Assembly (NCBI GenBank): GCA_038043185.1
Contig: JBBTCO010000009.1
Location: forward strand, 1-64,000
Direction of reading: 5' to 3'
Origin: UBA5009 sp038043185
GTDB lineage: Bacteria > Bdellovibrionota > Bdellovibrionia > Bdellovibrionales > Bdellovibrionaceae
Length of the DNA stretch: 64,000 nucleotides
Both the position numbers and the translations under genes were made by a program. This document shows, in pieces, positions 17,486-25,954 of this stretch; the stretch's first letter is position 1, and each line of letters opens with the position of its first letter. The notes beneath the pieces were generated by a model. It saw nothing but the letters and a program-made list of their open reading frames with translations, searched no databases and had not been told where the DNA came from.

Positions 17486-18449
17486 AGTTTCGGCACCTTC
17501 CAATATTGCTTTGATTAAATACATGGGAAAAGTAGATTCTTCTTCCAATACTCCGACAAATAGTTCCTTATCCTACGCTTTGGAAAATTTTCGCACGACA
17601 GTGACGGTCGAGAAAAACACATCGCCAATTGATGAATGGCGACCTTTAATCGGCAATCAATTTCATAGAATTGAACTCTCAAGTAAAGGTAAAGAAAAAT
17701 TTTTATCACATTTCAATTTAATGAAAAAAGCTTTGGGATTGGATGGCTTTTACAAAATATCTTCTGCGAATAATTTCCCATCTGACGCTGGCCTTGCAAG
17801 TAGCGCCTCTAGTTTCGCAGCTTTAACTCGAGCGGCTTATGCTTTGAAAAAATCGATGGATGTTAGTTTTGAAATTTCCGATGAAGGATTGTCGACATTA
17901 AGTCGCCAGGGTTCAGGCTCATCGTGCCGTTCATTTTTTTCTCCATGGGCGATTTGGGATGAAGAAAGTGCGCGTGAAATAAAGTTACCCATTCAAAAAT
18001 TAAATCATCATGTTTTCATTTTTGAGAGTGGAGTCAAAAAAGTTTCTTCTTCCGAGGCGCATTCCCGGGTTGTGCAAAGCCCACTCTTTAAAACAGATTC
18101 AAATGGACGTTCACGCGTAGAGCGTGCCGAAAAACGCATGAGTGAATTATTGGCTTCTTTTCAAGAACATCACTGGACAAAAAGTTACGAGATATGTTGG
18201 GAAGAGTTTTGGGACATGCACGAGCTTTTTCACACAAGTACGCCCGCATTTACTTATTTAACCGAGGAAGTAAAACAAACGCTTAAAAAAATGCAATCTC
18301 GTTGGAAAAAAGAAGGATGTGGACCAATTATTACCTTGGATGCTGGTGCAAATATTCACGCCCTCTTTCGCCACGAGGATAAAGACTTATTACAAAGCTG
18401 GCAGGCTGAGTTTGAACCAAGAATTCAACTCGGCTCGAAGGTTCATTGA
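17478..18449 (+). CDS. mvaD: Diphosphomevalonate decarboxylase
   Basis: This is 323 residues from a GTG start. It converts mevalonate diphosphate to IPP with ATP. Diagnostic segments are APSNIALIKYMGK at the N-terminus, NSSLSYAL, the phosphate loop SDAGLASSASSFAAL and the catalytic region SRQGSGSSCRSFF. It overlaps the preceding kinase gene by 8 bases and its TGA overlaps the ATG of mvk, so the set is strongly coupled. Confidence 0.95.
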   Translation: MIEVSAPSNIALIKYMGKVDSSSNTPTNSSLSYALENFRTTVTVEKNTSPIDEWRPLIGNQFHRIELSSKGKEKFLSHFNLMKKALGLDGFYKISSANNFPSDAGLASSASSFAALTRAAYALKKSMDVSFEISDEGLSTLSRQGSGSSCRSFFSPWAIWDEESAREIKLPIQKLNHHVFIFESGVKKVSSSEAHSRVVQSPLFKTDSNGRSRVERAEKRMSELLASFQEHHWTKSYEICWEEFWDMHELFHTSTPAFTYLTEEVKQTLKKMQSRWKKEGCGPIITLDAGANIHALFRHEDKDLLQSWQAEFEPRIQLGSKVH

Positions 18450-19342
18450 TGAAAGCTTTTGAAACTCGTACGTTTGGAAAATGGATTTTAGCGGGTGAAC
18501 ACGCAGTGCTTCGCGATTGTCCGGCTTTGGTTTTTCCTCTGCGATCTCGGCATTTACATTTTCGTTTTGTTCCTGGGGCATCGGTTGCTGGATTAGAATT
18601 GAAGCTTCATGGTAGTTACGGCGCAGAACTGGAACTTCTATTTCGTGATGTTTTAGAAAAGTCTTTTGAACTAAAAAAAATTTCGAAGAATGATTTTCAT
18701 GGCGTTGTCGAAATCAGCAGTAATCTTCCAATTGGTGCAGGGCTTGGAGCCTCGGCATCCTTGTGTGTAGCTTTAACACGTTGGTTTCAATCGGAAGGGT
18801 TAGTCTCTGATTCTGAAAAGCATGAATTTGCCAGACAATTAGAAAATCTTTTTCATGGTGAAAGTAGTGGAGTGGATATCGCCGTTGTTACTGAAGAGCG
18901 AGCATTGATCTACACTAAAGGTGGTCATCGAAATTTTTTTGAACCACAATGGAATCCTGAATTGTACATTTCTTTTTGCGGTCAGAAGGGCATAACTTAC
19001 GAATGCGTAAACCAGGTTAAAAGTTTAATTGAAAAGTTTCCGAGTAAAGCAACAGAAATTGATCAGAGGATGAAGATAGCAGTTGAGAAATGTGGGAATG
19101 CTCTTTCTGTATCTAAAAACGAAGGTTTTGAAAAATTAAAACAAGCTATGGATTTAGCGGCTTCTTGTTTTCAAGACTGGGGACTGGCCAAAGGTGAGGT
19201 GAGTGTTCATATGAACATGTTAAAAGCCCATGGTGCCGCCAGTGTAAAACCAACGGGCTCAGGTGGTGGTGGTTATATTCTGAGTTTGTGGAATCAGCCA
19301 GTTCCTGCTGAACTTCAAAATGAGTTAATTCACTGTTTTTAA
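18449..19342 (+). CDS. mvk: Mevalonate kinase
   Basis: This is 297 residues from the ATG at 18449 (a TTG three bases earlier gives one extra Met). It phosphorylates mevalonate. GHMP motifs are GKWILAGEHAVLRDCPAL, the phosphate loop LPIGAGLGASASLCVAL, GESSGVDIAVV and KPTGSGGGGYILSL. It closes the pathway from HMG-CoA to IPP; HMG-CoA synthase is not in the window. Its last 11 codons are duplicated 1.86 kb downstream (21169 onward). Confidence 0.93.
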   Translation: MKAFETRTFGKWILAGEHAVLRDCPALVFPLRSRHLHFRFVPGASVAGLELKLHGSYGAELELLFRDVLEKSFELKKISKNDFHGVVEISSNLPIGAGLGASASLCVALTRWFQSEGLVSDSEKHEFARQLENLFHGESSGVDIAVVTEERALIYTKGGHRNFFEPQWNPELYISFCGQKGITYECVNQVKSLIEKFPSKATEIDQRMKIAVEKCGNALSVSKNEGFEKLKQAMDLAASCFQDWGLAKGEVSVHMNMLKAHGAASVKPTGSGGGGYILSLWNQPVPAELQNELIHCF

Positions 19343-19437
19343 TAATACCATCTCATTATGAGAAAAAATGTATTTAAAGTAGACCAATAATTGCGTCCCA
19401 GTTACTGTTAAATTGGCGGTGCGACGAGATATGCAAT
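19310..19437 (+). repeat. Direct repeat, copy 1 (mvk 3' end plus leader)
   Basis: This copy covers the final 33 bases of mvk, its stop, the TCTCA-N3-TGAGA palindrome and the leader as far as the GH39-like gene region. It matches 21169-21289 with about 13 mismatches and one 7-base gap. The two copies bracket the glycosidase gene. Confidence 0.85.
19351..19363. promoter_or_regulatory. TCTCA-N3-TGAGA palindrome (candidate operator)
   Basis: Perfect inverted repeat TCTCA-TTA-TGAGA, 131 bp upstream of the preferred glycosidase ATG. It lies inside direct-repeat copy 1. Confidence 0.45.
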
Positions 19438-19493
19438 CAGTCTTACCCTGCTGTTGCGTATGGAGATTTTGGTGGGGTTTATCGGGGAAAATT

Positions 19494-20996
19494 ATGTCGT
19501 CATATGAAAGTTTAGTTACTTTGCTTATTTGTGTTTTCAGTCTCCTTTTCTTACAAGTATTAAATATTCGCTGGATCTGGAACTTAGTTTTTCTAATGAT
19601 GATCGGAATTCCTCTTGCTCAGGTGTCGGCGGCAGAAACGGTCACAATAGATCTTGCCGTCAATAAAGGAGTGGCAAGGAATGTTGGTACGGGATTTTTA
19701 GGCGATATCAGTTCAGTCAATCCTCCAGCTTCTGTAGTAGATCCACTAAAACCTAAGATGTTTCGTGGCAATGTTCAAAATTGTTTTGATACAGACTCTC
19801 GTTCCAGGGCTTTAGGGGCAACCTGTCAAGTTATGTTGTCTTGGGGTCGTTGGTGGCGAGCACCTTTTCCAGGTGATGGAGGAGATTGGACTGAATGGCT
19901 CAATTTTGTTGGCACTACCGTCCAAACTGCAAAAAATAGGGGTTTGAAACTGCATTGGGATATTTGGAATGAGCCAGATTCGACAAATTATTGGAATCCT
20001 GCCGTTGGAGGTTTTAATACCACTGCCGGAAGAGATCAGTTTCATGAAACATGGACGCGTACGGTACGGAAAATCCGCTCTATTGATCCAAATGCTATAA
20101 TAGTCGGGCCAAGCTATGCGTTTATTGGGAATCAGGGTACTGGTCTGAATAGTTTTCTTCTGTATGCCAGAGACCATTACGATGCCGCTGGCCGTAATGT
20201 TCTTCCAGATATACTAGCATGGCATGAGTTTGAAGGTGCGGAGGCCTTGACTAGAAATGTTTCTACAGTTCACCAGTTTATGACAGCAAATGGAATTAAA
20301 ATTCCGGCCATATCAATCAATGAGTATATGCCTTTTGCTATACCTACACCAGCCATCCTTGTCAGTTATATTGCGGCTATTCAGCGTTCAGGTGTTGAAA
20401 GTGCTTCACATGCTTGTTGGCCAGAGTCTGAAATTGTGACTAATGGCGGTAATTGCGGAAACTATTCTCTTGATGGGGTATTGACAAATGCTACTCAATT
20501 ACCTCGTTCTCAGTGGTGGGCTTATAAGTTTTACGCTGATATCACAGGCACATTGGTAGATGTTACACGTCAGGGACGTACTGACGCTGTTGCTGGATTA
20601 AATTCCGGAGCGCGTGTTGCAAGAATTCTGGTTGGTGGAGATTATAAATCTGTGACTCCACCGACATCTGTGGATGTTGTTGTTAAAAATATCAGCGCAG
20701 CTTCAAATCTTCCTAGCGGAGGCAAAGTACGTGTTGTCGTTCAGAGAATTGCTAATTTTGGAAAGAATACGATGTCAGCCCCTCAAGGTCTGATTAATCC
20801 CGACACAAAAAACTATTATACAGACTATACTGTTTCTAGTGGTCAAATTATCATATCACTTGCTGGTTATGATAGTAATAGTGCTTATACCATTACCCTC
20901 TCTCCACCTGGTGGGGTTTCTGTTCCAGAGCCTACTCCTAGGGCCCCGTCCAATCTTCGTGTAACGAAACTATCAGGGTTTTTCCAAATACTCTAA
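19494..20996 (+). CDS. Secreted glycoside hydrolase, GH39-like (clan A)
   Basis: This is 500 residues from the ATG at 19494, chosen because GGGGA lies 7 bases upstream; an in-frame TTG at 19413 is also open. A long hydrophobic N-terminus (two segments, ending AQVSAAE) acts as signal or anchor. The TIM-barrel catalytic domain shows WDIWNEPD (acid/base Glu preceded by Asn, typical of clan GH-A) and a likely nucleophile Glu in ISINEYMPF. A beta-rich domain follows from about residue 385. The C-terminus is PTPRAPSNLRVTKLSG plus a few residues, like the first strand of a fibronectin III domain that stops early. Its substrate is a beta-linked polysaccharide, not further defined. Confidence 0.75.
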   Translation: MSSYESLVTLLICVFSLLFLQVLNIRWIWNLVFLMMIGIPLAQVSAAETVTIDLAVNKGVARNVGTGFLGDISSVNPPASVVDPLKPKMFRGNVQNCFDTDSRSRALGATCQVMLSWGRWWRAPFPGDGGDWTEWLNFVGTTVQTAKNRGLKLHWDIWNEPDSTNYWNPAVGGFNTTAGRDQFHETWTRTVRKIRSIDPNAIIVGPSYAFIGNQGTGLNSFLLYARDHYDAAGRNVLPDILAWHEFEGAEALTRNVSTVHQFMTANGIKIPAISINEYMPFAIPTPAILVSYIAAIQRSGVESASHACWPESEIVTNGGNCGNYSLDGVLTNATQLPRSQWWAYKFYADITGTLVDVTRQGRTDAVAGLNSGARVARILVGGDYKSVTPPTSVDVVVKNISAASNLPSGGKVRVVVQRIANFGKNTMSAPQGLINPDTKNYYTDYTVSSGQIIISLAGYDSNSAYTITLSPPGGVSVPEPTPRAPSNLRVTKLSGFFQIL

Positions 20997-21101
20997 GTAG
21001 CCTTGGCCGTATTTAGGGCCACCACCATTGAGGAAACCCCCGCCACCGTCGTCGCCCCCTGCCCTCGGGGCCAATACTGTTCGGTTAAGCTTTGAGCTCA
21101 T
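20973..21101 (-). CDS. Gly-rich 42-residue small ORF (uncertain)
   Basis: This minus-strand ORF starts at ATG 21101 and overlaps the last 24 bases of the glycosidase gene. It encodes a basic head (MSSKLNRTVLAPRA), a GGDDGGGGFLNGGGP core and a Tyr-rich end (KYGQGYLEYLEKP). The DNA is notably GC-rich compared with its surroundings. There is no good ribosome site and no neighbouring modification gene. It could be a short peptide gene, the remains of a larger Gly-rich protein, or a chance frame. Confidence 0.25.
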   Translation of the reverse strand: MSSKLNRTVLAPRAGGDDGGGGFLNGGGPKYGQGYLEYLEKP

Positions 21102-21168
21102 GATACGAATGGTAGCCAAATTTTAAAATATTTCTTCTACTCAAGTACTTCATCTGAAGTGACTTGTA

Positions 21169-21289
21169 GAACTTCAAAATGAGTTAATTCACTGTTTTAC
21201 CATCTCATTATGAGAAAAAATGTGTCTAATGTAGACCAGTAATTGCGTCCCAGTTATGATTTAATTGGGGGCGTGATGAGATATACAAT
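21169..21289 (+). repeat. Direct repeat, copy 2
   Basis: This copy repeats the last 11 codons of mvk without the stop, then the palindrome and leader, and runs into the start of the DUF1592 gene. See copy 1 at 19310. The leader here carries the functional ATG and a GGGGGC ribosome site, while in copy 1 the equivalent ATG is ACG. Confidence 0.85.
21203..21215. promoter_or_regulatory. TCTCA-N3-TGAGA palindrome (candidate operator)
   Basis: Perfect inverted repeat TCTCA-TTA-TGAGA, 61 bp upstream of the DUF1592 gene ATG, within direct-repeat copy 2. Confidence 0.45.
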
Positions 21290-22961
21290 TTATCTAATCG
21301 TAATGGGGTGTCTGTTATTCTTATATGGAAACTGCGCGCCAGTATTCCAGACAAGCCAACTACCTACTTATATAAATGAGCAGGCAAGTCTGTCATCTCC
21401 CTTGAGTCCTGTTCAAGGATCGAGCGCATCAGCTAAATTATGTGCAGATCCCGCAATTAAGATGAAACCGATATATGTAGGTCTAAAGCGCCTTAGCCGT
21501 ACTGAAATTAATAACTCAATTAATGATCTATTTGGCGTAGATTATAAATTGGGCGATAAACTACCTCTAGATGCCAGCGTGTTAGGTTTTGATAATAATG
21601 CGTCAGCACTTACTGTTTCTTTCTCATTTTTGAACATTGTAATAGATGAATCAGAAGCCTTACTTAATCAGGCATTTCTGAATGCTTCTAGCCGCAGTTT
21701 AATTCTTATATGTCAAACAGCAGATGCAGCATGTGCCACGCAGGTGATTAATAAATTTATTAAAAAAGCCTATCACCGAAAAATTACCACTGCGGATACG
21801 CAAGCACTTCTTTCGGTTTATCAAATTCGTCGAACGGCAGGCGACACCCACGAAGCAGCACTTAAAGTGGTATTACGTACCGCAATTTCGTCTGTTGAGT
21901 ATCTTTACTTTTCGGTCGGAGCTAATGGCGCTACATCCAGTTCAAATCGAAATTTAAGCGCTCATGAACTAGCCTCTCGGCTGTCATTCTTTTTATGGGG
22001 TACTATTCCTGACGATGAGCTTTTGAACTTAGCTGATTTGGGCACACTCCAGAATCCCGAAATCTTAAAAGCTCAAACCTTGCGTATGCTGAAGTCAAGT
22101 AAGGCGTTATATCTTGTGAACGGATTTGCCAGCAAATGGTTGGATCTTGATCTGCTAAATGGTCGAACAACTAATTTGCCAATTTTTCCGCAATTTACCA
22201 GTCAGATAAGAACAGATATGATCGACGAAACTAAATACTTTTTACAAGAAGTTATTTTGAACGATAAAAGTCCTTTAGATTTAGTTAATGCAAATTACAC
22301 TTTTTTAAATGATCGTTTGGCTAGTTTTTATGGGATTACGCGAGCACCCAATACTAACTTTACTAAAACAGACATATCAATGACTGAGCGTCGGGGGTTG
22401 CTAGGACAGGGAAGTTTTTTAACCGTGACTTCGGGTCTTAGTGAAACATCGGTTGTTAAACGTGGACATATGATTCTTGACAAATTTATTTGTGCTTCAC
22501 CTCCACCGGTTCCAGACAATTTACAAATACCAGAATCGTTTGCAAGCTTGGTTACGGCACGCGAGCACAGTAATGCACGCCTAGCAAATTCTTCATGTGT
22601 AGGCTGTCATCGAATGATGGATCCTTATGGTTTTATCCTTGAAGGTTTTGGACCCTACGGAACTGTGCGAAACCAGATGCCCGACGGAAGCGCCGTAGAT
22701 AATCTAACAATTCTGCCAGATGGCAGAAGATACACCAGTCCTAAAGAGCTTACTCAGGATCTTGCTAAAGATGAAAACTATAAATATTGTATTAGTAAAA
22801 ACTTAATGACTTATGCTCTTGGTAAAATGCTCGTCAGTCGTGATGAAACATGTAAGGCTGTAAACGTTGGAATACAGTCGGTTTCAAGTACATCAAAATT
22901 TTCTGAGTTAATATTTTCGATTGTAAATGATGTTTCGTTTAAAATGGAAGGATCAAAGTAA
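21276..22961 (+). CDS. DUF1592/DUF1588 cytochrome-like lipoprotein
   Basis: This is 561 residues from the ATG at 21276, behind GGGGGC. The signal ends LLFLYGNC, a lipobox with Asn before Cys. Domains in order: DUF1587 (RLSRTEINNSINDLFG), DUF1592 (ELASRLSFFLWGTIPDDEL), DUF1588 (RRGLLGQGSFL and a haem-type CVGCH at residues 441-445 followed by MMDPYGFILEGFGPYG) and DUF1585 near the end (LMTYALGK). Such proteins, first seen in planctomycetes, travel with DUF1552 proteins, as here. The role is unknown; an extracytoplasmic redox or polymer-degradation function is suspected. Confidence 0.88.
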   Translation: MRYTIYLIVMGCLLFLYGNCAPVFQTSQLPTYINEQASLSSPLSPVQGSSASAKLCADPAIKMKPIYVGLKRLSRTEINNSINDLFGVDYKLGDKLPLDASVLGFDNNASALTVSFSFLNIVIDESEALLNQAFLNASSRSLILICQTADAACATQVINKFIKKAYHRKITTADTQALLSVYQIRRTAGDTHEAALKVVLRTAISSVEYLYFSVGANGATSSSNRNLSAHELASRLSFFLWGTIPDDELLNLADLGTLQNPEILKAQTLRMLKSSKALYLVNGFASKWLDLDLLNGRTTNLPIFPQFTSQIRTDMIDETKYFLQEVILNDKSPLDLVNANYTFLNDRLASFYGITRAPNTNFTKTDISMTERRGLLGQGSFLTVTSGLSETSVVKRGHMILDKFICASPPPVPDNLQIPESFASLVTAREHSNARLANSSCVGCHRMMDPYGFILEGFGPYGTVRNQMPDGSAVDNLTILPDGRRYTSPKELTQDLAKDENYKYCISKNLMTYALGKMLVSRDETCKAVNVGIQSVSSTSKFSELIFSIVNDVSFKMEGSK

Positions 22962-24364
22962 TGAAAAAGCCAATTTTACGCCGGACCTTTTTGAAAGGAG
23001 CCGGAGTTACAATTTTTCTTCCGTTCTTAGAGTCAATGTGGCCACAAATAGCAAACGCGCAGGCTGCAAGCTTAAAGCGATATGCTTTTTTAACTTTTCC
23101 GAATGGGACAATGCCAGGCACATGGAATTACAACGATGTTTTATCACCATTAGCTTCAGTGCAGAATCAGGTTACAGTTCTAAATGGTGTGAAAAACTAT
23201 AATGGTGATGTCGGAAATGGAGCTCACTCAACTGTCACAGCGGGGATTTTGACTCAAGCAAGAGCAAAGGGCGTTGGCTTTACTACTGAACGGCTGGATT
23301 ACGCTATTGGTGCGCCACAAATGAGTATAGATCAGGTGATTGCTGATGCAGTTCAGACGAAAGGCTCTCTTCATTCATTAGTTCTTAAATCACCCTTCGA
23401 AGGTGGTGACTTCCCCGCATTGAACTTAAGTAGTAAATATTCTGGTCGAATATCGTGGAGAGGAAATGTGGCCGTTGAGCCAATGACTAGGGTAAAAGAT
23501 GTTTTTGCTGCTATCTACGGGGTGAGCGGTGCAAGTGTTGACATGAATAAAATTGGACCCAAAAAGAGTATTTTGGATGGAATTTCAGCTTCAGCTCAAT
23601 CTCTTAATAATAAACTGGGTGCTGAAGATAAAATACGTTTAGGCGCTTATCTTGAAAGCATTCGCGAAGTCGAAAAAAGATTACCAGCTGCAACTATGCC
23701 GCTACCACCACAACCATTAAGCTGTCCGATTACGGGAGCTCCGAGGGATGTGGCCTTTCATAGTTATGATCTATGGACGAAGGCGATGATGGATCTTATA
23801 ATTCTGGCTTTTCAGTGTGGGCGCACAAACGTGTCGACATTTCAATTTTTTATCGATGGTGGAATCAAGGCTACGGCGCCTTTGCATATGGACGAAATCG
23901 GTCTTAACGACATTATTAAAGCCGGCGGTGGTGAGCATGAATTTAGTCACAAGGGTGACAACACTTATCGTCTTATCAACAAATGGTATGTAGGGCGCTT
24001 GAAGTACATGATCGATAAAATGTCTAAAATTTCTGATGTTAATGGAGCCACTCTTCTTGATAACAGCATGGTTTTTTTAGGCGCTAATTTCGGAAACGCC
24101 AGAGAACACGGACATACTAGACCAATCGGAGGTATACTGTATCTTGAAGATATTCCACTGATCTTAGCTGGAAAAGGTGGCGGTACAATTCAAAGCAATG
24201 GTAAAGTTCTTAATTTGGCGGGTGCCTCATTAGCCTCGGTTCACTTAACCGCTGCGAGAAAAATGGGAGCTAATATTCAATCATTTGGTAGGGTTGGTGA
24301 AATCAATGGTTTCGGCCAGGGCGACAGTGCTACAGCTGTTACTCAAACAATTCCTAACTTATAA
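22961..24364 (+). CDS. Tat-exported DUF1552 protein
   Basis: This is 467 residues. The N-terminus carries a twin-arginine signal (LRRTFLKGAGVTIFLPFLES) ending ANAQA, so it is exported folded, perhaps with a metal cofactor. The body contains the family stretches TFPNGTMPGTWN, NGAHSTVTAGIL and GANFGNAREHGHTRPIGG with several conserved His. These resemble the alkaline-phosphatase-like DUF1501 group; this part of the reading is inference. Its ATG overlaps the stop of the DUF1592 gene by one base, so the two form an operon and probably a complex. Confidence 0.88.
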   Translation: MKKPILRRTFLKGAGVTIFLPFLESMWPQIANAQAASLKRYAFLTFPNGTMPGTWNYNDVLSPLASVQNQVTVLNGVKNYNGDVGNGAHSTVTAGILTQARAKGVGFTTERLDYAIGAPQMSIDQVIADAVQTKGSLHSLVLKSPFEGGDFPALNLSSKYSGRISWRGNVAVEPMTRVKDVFAAIYGVSGASVDMNKIGPKKSILDGISASAQSLNNKLGAEDKIRLGAYLESIREVEKRLPAATMPLPPQPLSCPITGAPRDVAFHSYDLWTKAMMDLIILAFQCGRTNVSTFQFFIDGGIKATAPLHMDEIGLNDIIKAGGGEHEFSHKGDNTYRLINKWYVGRLKYMIDKMSKISDVNGATLLDNSMVFLGANFGNAREHGHTRPIGGILYLEDIPLILAGKGGGTIQSNGKVLNLAGASLASVHLTAARKMGANIQSFGRVGEINGFGQGDSATAVTQTIPNL

Positions 24365-24376
24365 AAAAGGAAGTGC

Positions 24377-25141
24377 CTAAGGTTGATTTCTTGACCACTG
24401 ACTGATGGCTAAGCTAGCAGCCACAGTGGCATTCAAAGACTCTACACCTTGGGTTTTTATACTTAAAATCTGTTGAGGATTTTTTGCAGACAATTCAGAA
24501 ATTCCCGGTCCTTCTTCCCCAACCCATAATCTTAGCTTTTGTGGCCAAGCAAAAGTGAAAATATCTTTTCCATCTTGATCCAAAAAATAATCGTAACTTT
24601 GAATTGGAATTTTTAGAAAACTTTCTTCAGTTTGTGCAAAATCCATCAAAAGGCTAGCGCCAGCCGAAGCTTTTAGGGCGCGAGGATGGAAGGGGTGGCA
24701 ACTTTCTTTGGTTAGAATAATTTTGTTTACCCCAAAAGCCAGGGCGCTACGAACTAATGCCCCCATATTTCCAGGATCACCTAAGGGTGAAAGGACTTCT
24801 AGACCCTGTGGAGCTGAATTTAAATTAAATTTTTCAAAGGAAGTGTATTTAAGTAATAAAAGATTAAATCCCGTGCCGATAACATCCAGCTCTTTAAATA
24901 AGCCATTTGGAAGTTCATATTTATTAATTTCTGAAGATGTCACTGAGGGATGAGATTCCGTAAAAATCTCGGCAGTAAGTTCAAATTTTTTTCGTGAAGG
25001 ATTTTTTTCTGGCCAAGATAAAAATTCTTTAATTATTTTTTCGCCCATCAAAAAAAAATATTGAGATTCGCGAATCGATTTTGCAGATTTCAGCTCTTTC
25101 CAAAATTTAAAATTTGCATTTTGGCTGGAACTTATTTTCAT
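24377..25141 (-). CDS. SpoU/TrmH-family RNA 2'-O-methyltransferase
   Basis: This is 254 residues. An N-terminal substrate-binding part (residues 1-110) precedes the SPOUT knot: LGDPGNMGALVRSALAFG (motif 1), WVGEEGPGI (motif 2) and GVESLNATVAASLAI (motif 3). The N-terminal domain resembles RlmB/TsnR-type enzymes acting on 23S rRNA, but the exact target is not readable. Its ATG overlaps the rsmG stop by four bases. Confidence 0.88.
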   Translation of the reverse strand: MKISSSQNANFKFWKELKSAKSIRESQYFFLMGEKIIKEFLSWPEKNPSRKKFELTAEIFTESHPSVTSSEINKYELPNGLFKELDVIGTGFNLLLLKYTSFEKFNLNSAPQGLEVLSPLGDPGNMGALVRSALAFGVNKIILTKESCHPFHPRALKASAGASLLMDFAQTEESFLKIPIQSYDYFLDQDGKDIFTFAWPQKLRLWVGEEGPGISELSAKNPQQILSIKTQGVESLNATVAASLAISQWSRNQP

Positions 25142-25911
25142 TCTTGGTCCTCAATTTCACGATGCTTGAACTTTTCAAAAACAACCAATCGTCGCTGGTG
25201 TGGTGTTTTTGGCAGACTGTAAGTAATATCGCGATCTAAGGAATAATATTCGCCCCAGGCTTCAATGGCCTTGTGGATTTCGGGATCAACACCAGGTCCT
25301 TTCATGAAATAAACTTTACCACTGAGCTCGAGACAATTAATTACATTGCCCAGAGTATTGCTGATGTCTTCAACCGCGCGGGTGATGACGCCTTGGACGG
25401 GGTACAGGAACTCGGAATTAATATTTCGTCCAATAATTTCCAATTTAGGTAAATCCAATTCACTGCGAACTAATTTTAAAAATTCGACTCGCTTTTGCAC
25501 ACCTTCGGCAAGAATAATTTTTTGATCTGGAATGACAATTTTCAAGGGAATTCCTGGAAAGCCCGGCCCGGTGCCCACATCCAACAGGGGAAATTGCAGA
25601 TTTATATGGTCAAGAATAAGCAGACTATCAATAAAATGTTTTATAGCGATGTCACGCAATTTTAACAATCGAGTGAAGTTTTCCTTAGTTTGGCTTTGCA
25701 TTAAAAGGCGATAAAATTGCGCTAGCTTCATTCTTTGCGCATGGTTAACCAATTTAAAATCATGATTATGAAAAATATCAGCCAAGCGGTCATTAGCTTC
25801 GTTTAATTCGTAAATGACCTCGGGCTTTTTGTGTTTTCCAAAATGAGTTCTGGGCCCTGTGCGATTCCTGGTTTTATAGGGCGATTCATTACTTTTATTT
25901 TTATGAGCCAT
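25138..25911 (-). CDS. rsmG: 16S rRNA (guanine527-N7)-methyltransferase RsmG
   Basis: This is 257 residues from the ATG at 25911; a TTG at 25947 would extend it by 12. The SAM motif LLDVGTGPGFPGIPLKI is diagnostic of RsmG (GidB), followed by ILAEGVQKRVEFLK and ITRAVED. A Lys/Arg-rich N-terminal tail of about 35 residues is longer than in E. coli RsmG. It forms an operon with the SpoU methylase gene. Confidence 0.92.
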   Translation of the reverse strand: MAHKNKSNESPYKTRNRTGPRTHFGKHKKPEVIYELNEANDRLADIFHNHDFKLVNHAQRMKLAQFYRLLMQSQTKENFTRLLKLRDIAIKHFIDSLLILDHINLQFPLLDVGTGPGFPGIPLKIVIPDQKIILAEGVQKRVEFLKLVRSELDLPKLEIIGRNINSEFLYPVQGVITRAVEDISNTLGNVINCLELSGKVYFMKGPGVDPEIHKAIEAWGEYYSLDRDITYSLPKTPHQRRLVVFEKFKHREIEDQE

Positions 25912-25954
25912 GGTCTCATTAATGGTTGAAAATAGCTGAAATCTCAAGGATATT

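Noticed and set aside
19413..19493. Early TTG start of the glycosidase
   Set aside because: The region lies within the direct repeat and gives an unusual Cys/Trp-rich head before the hydrophobic segments; the ATG at 19494 has a good ribosome site.
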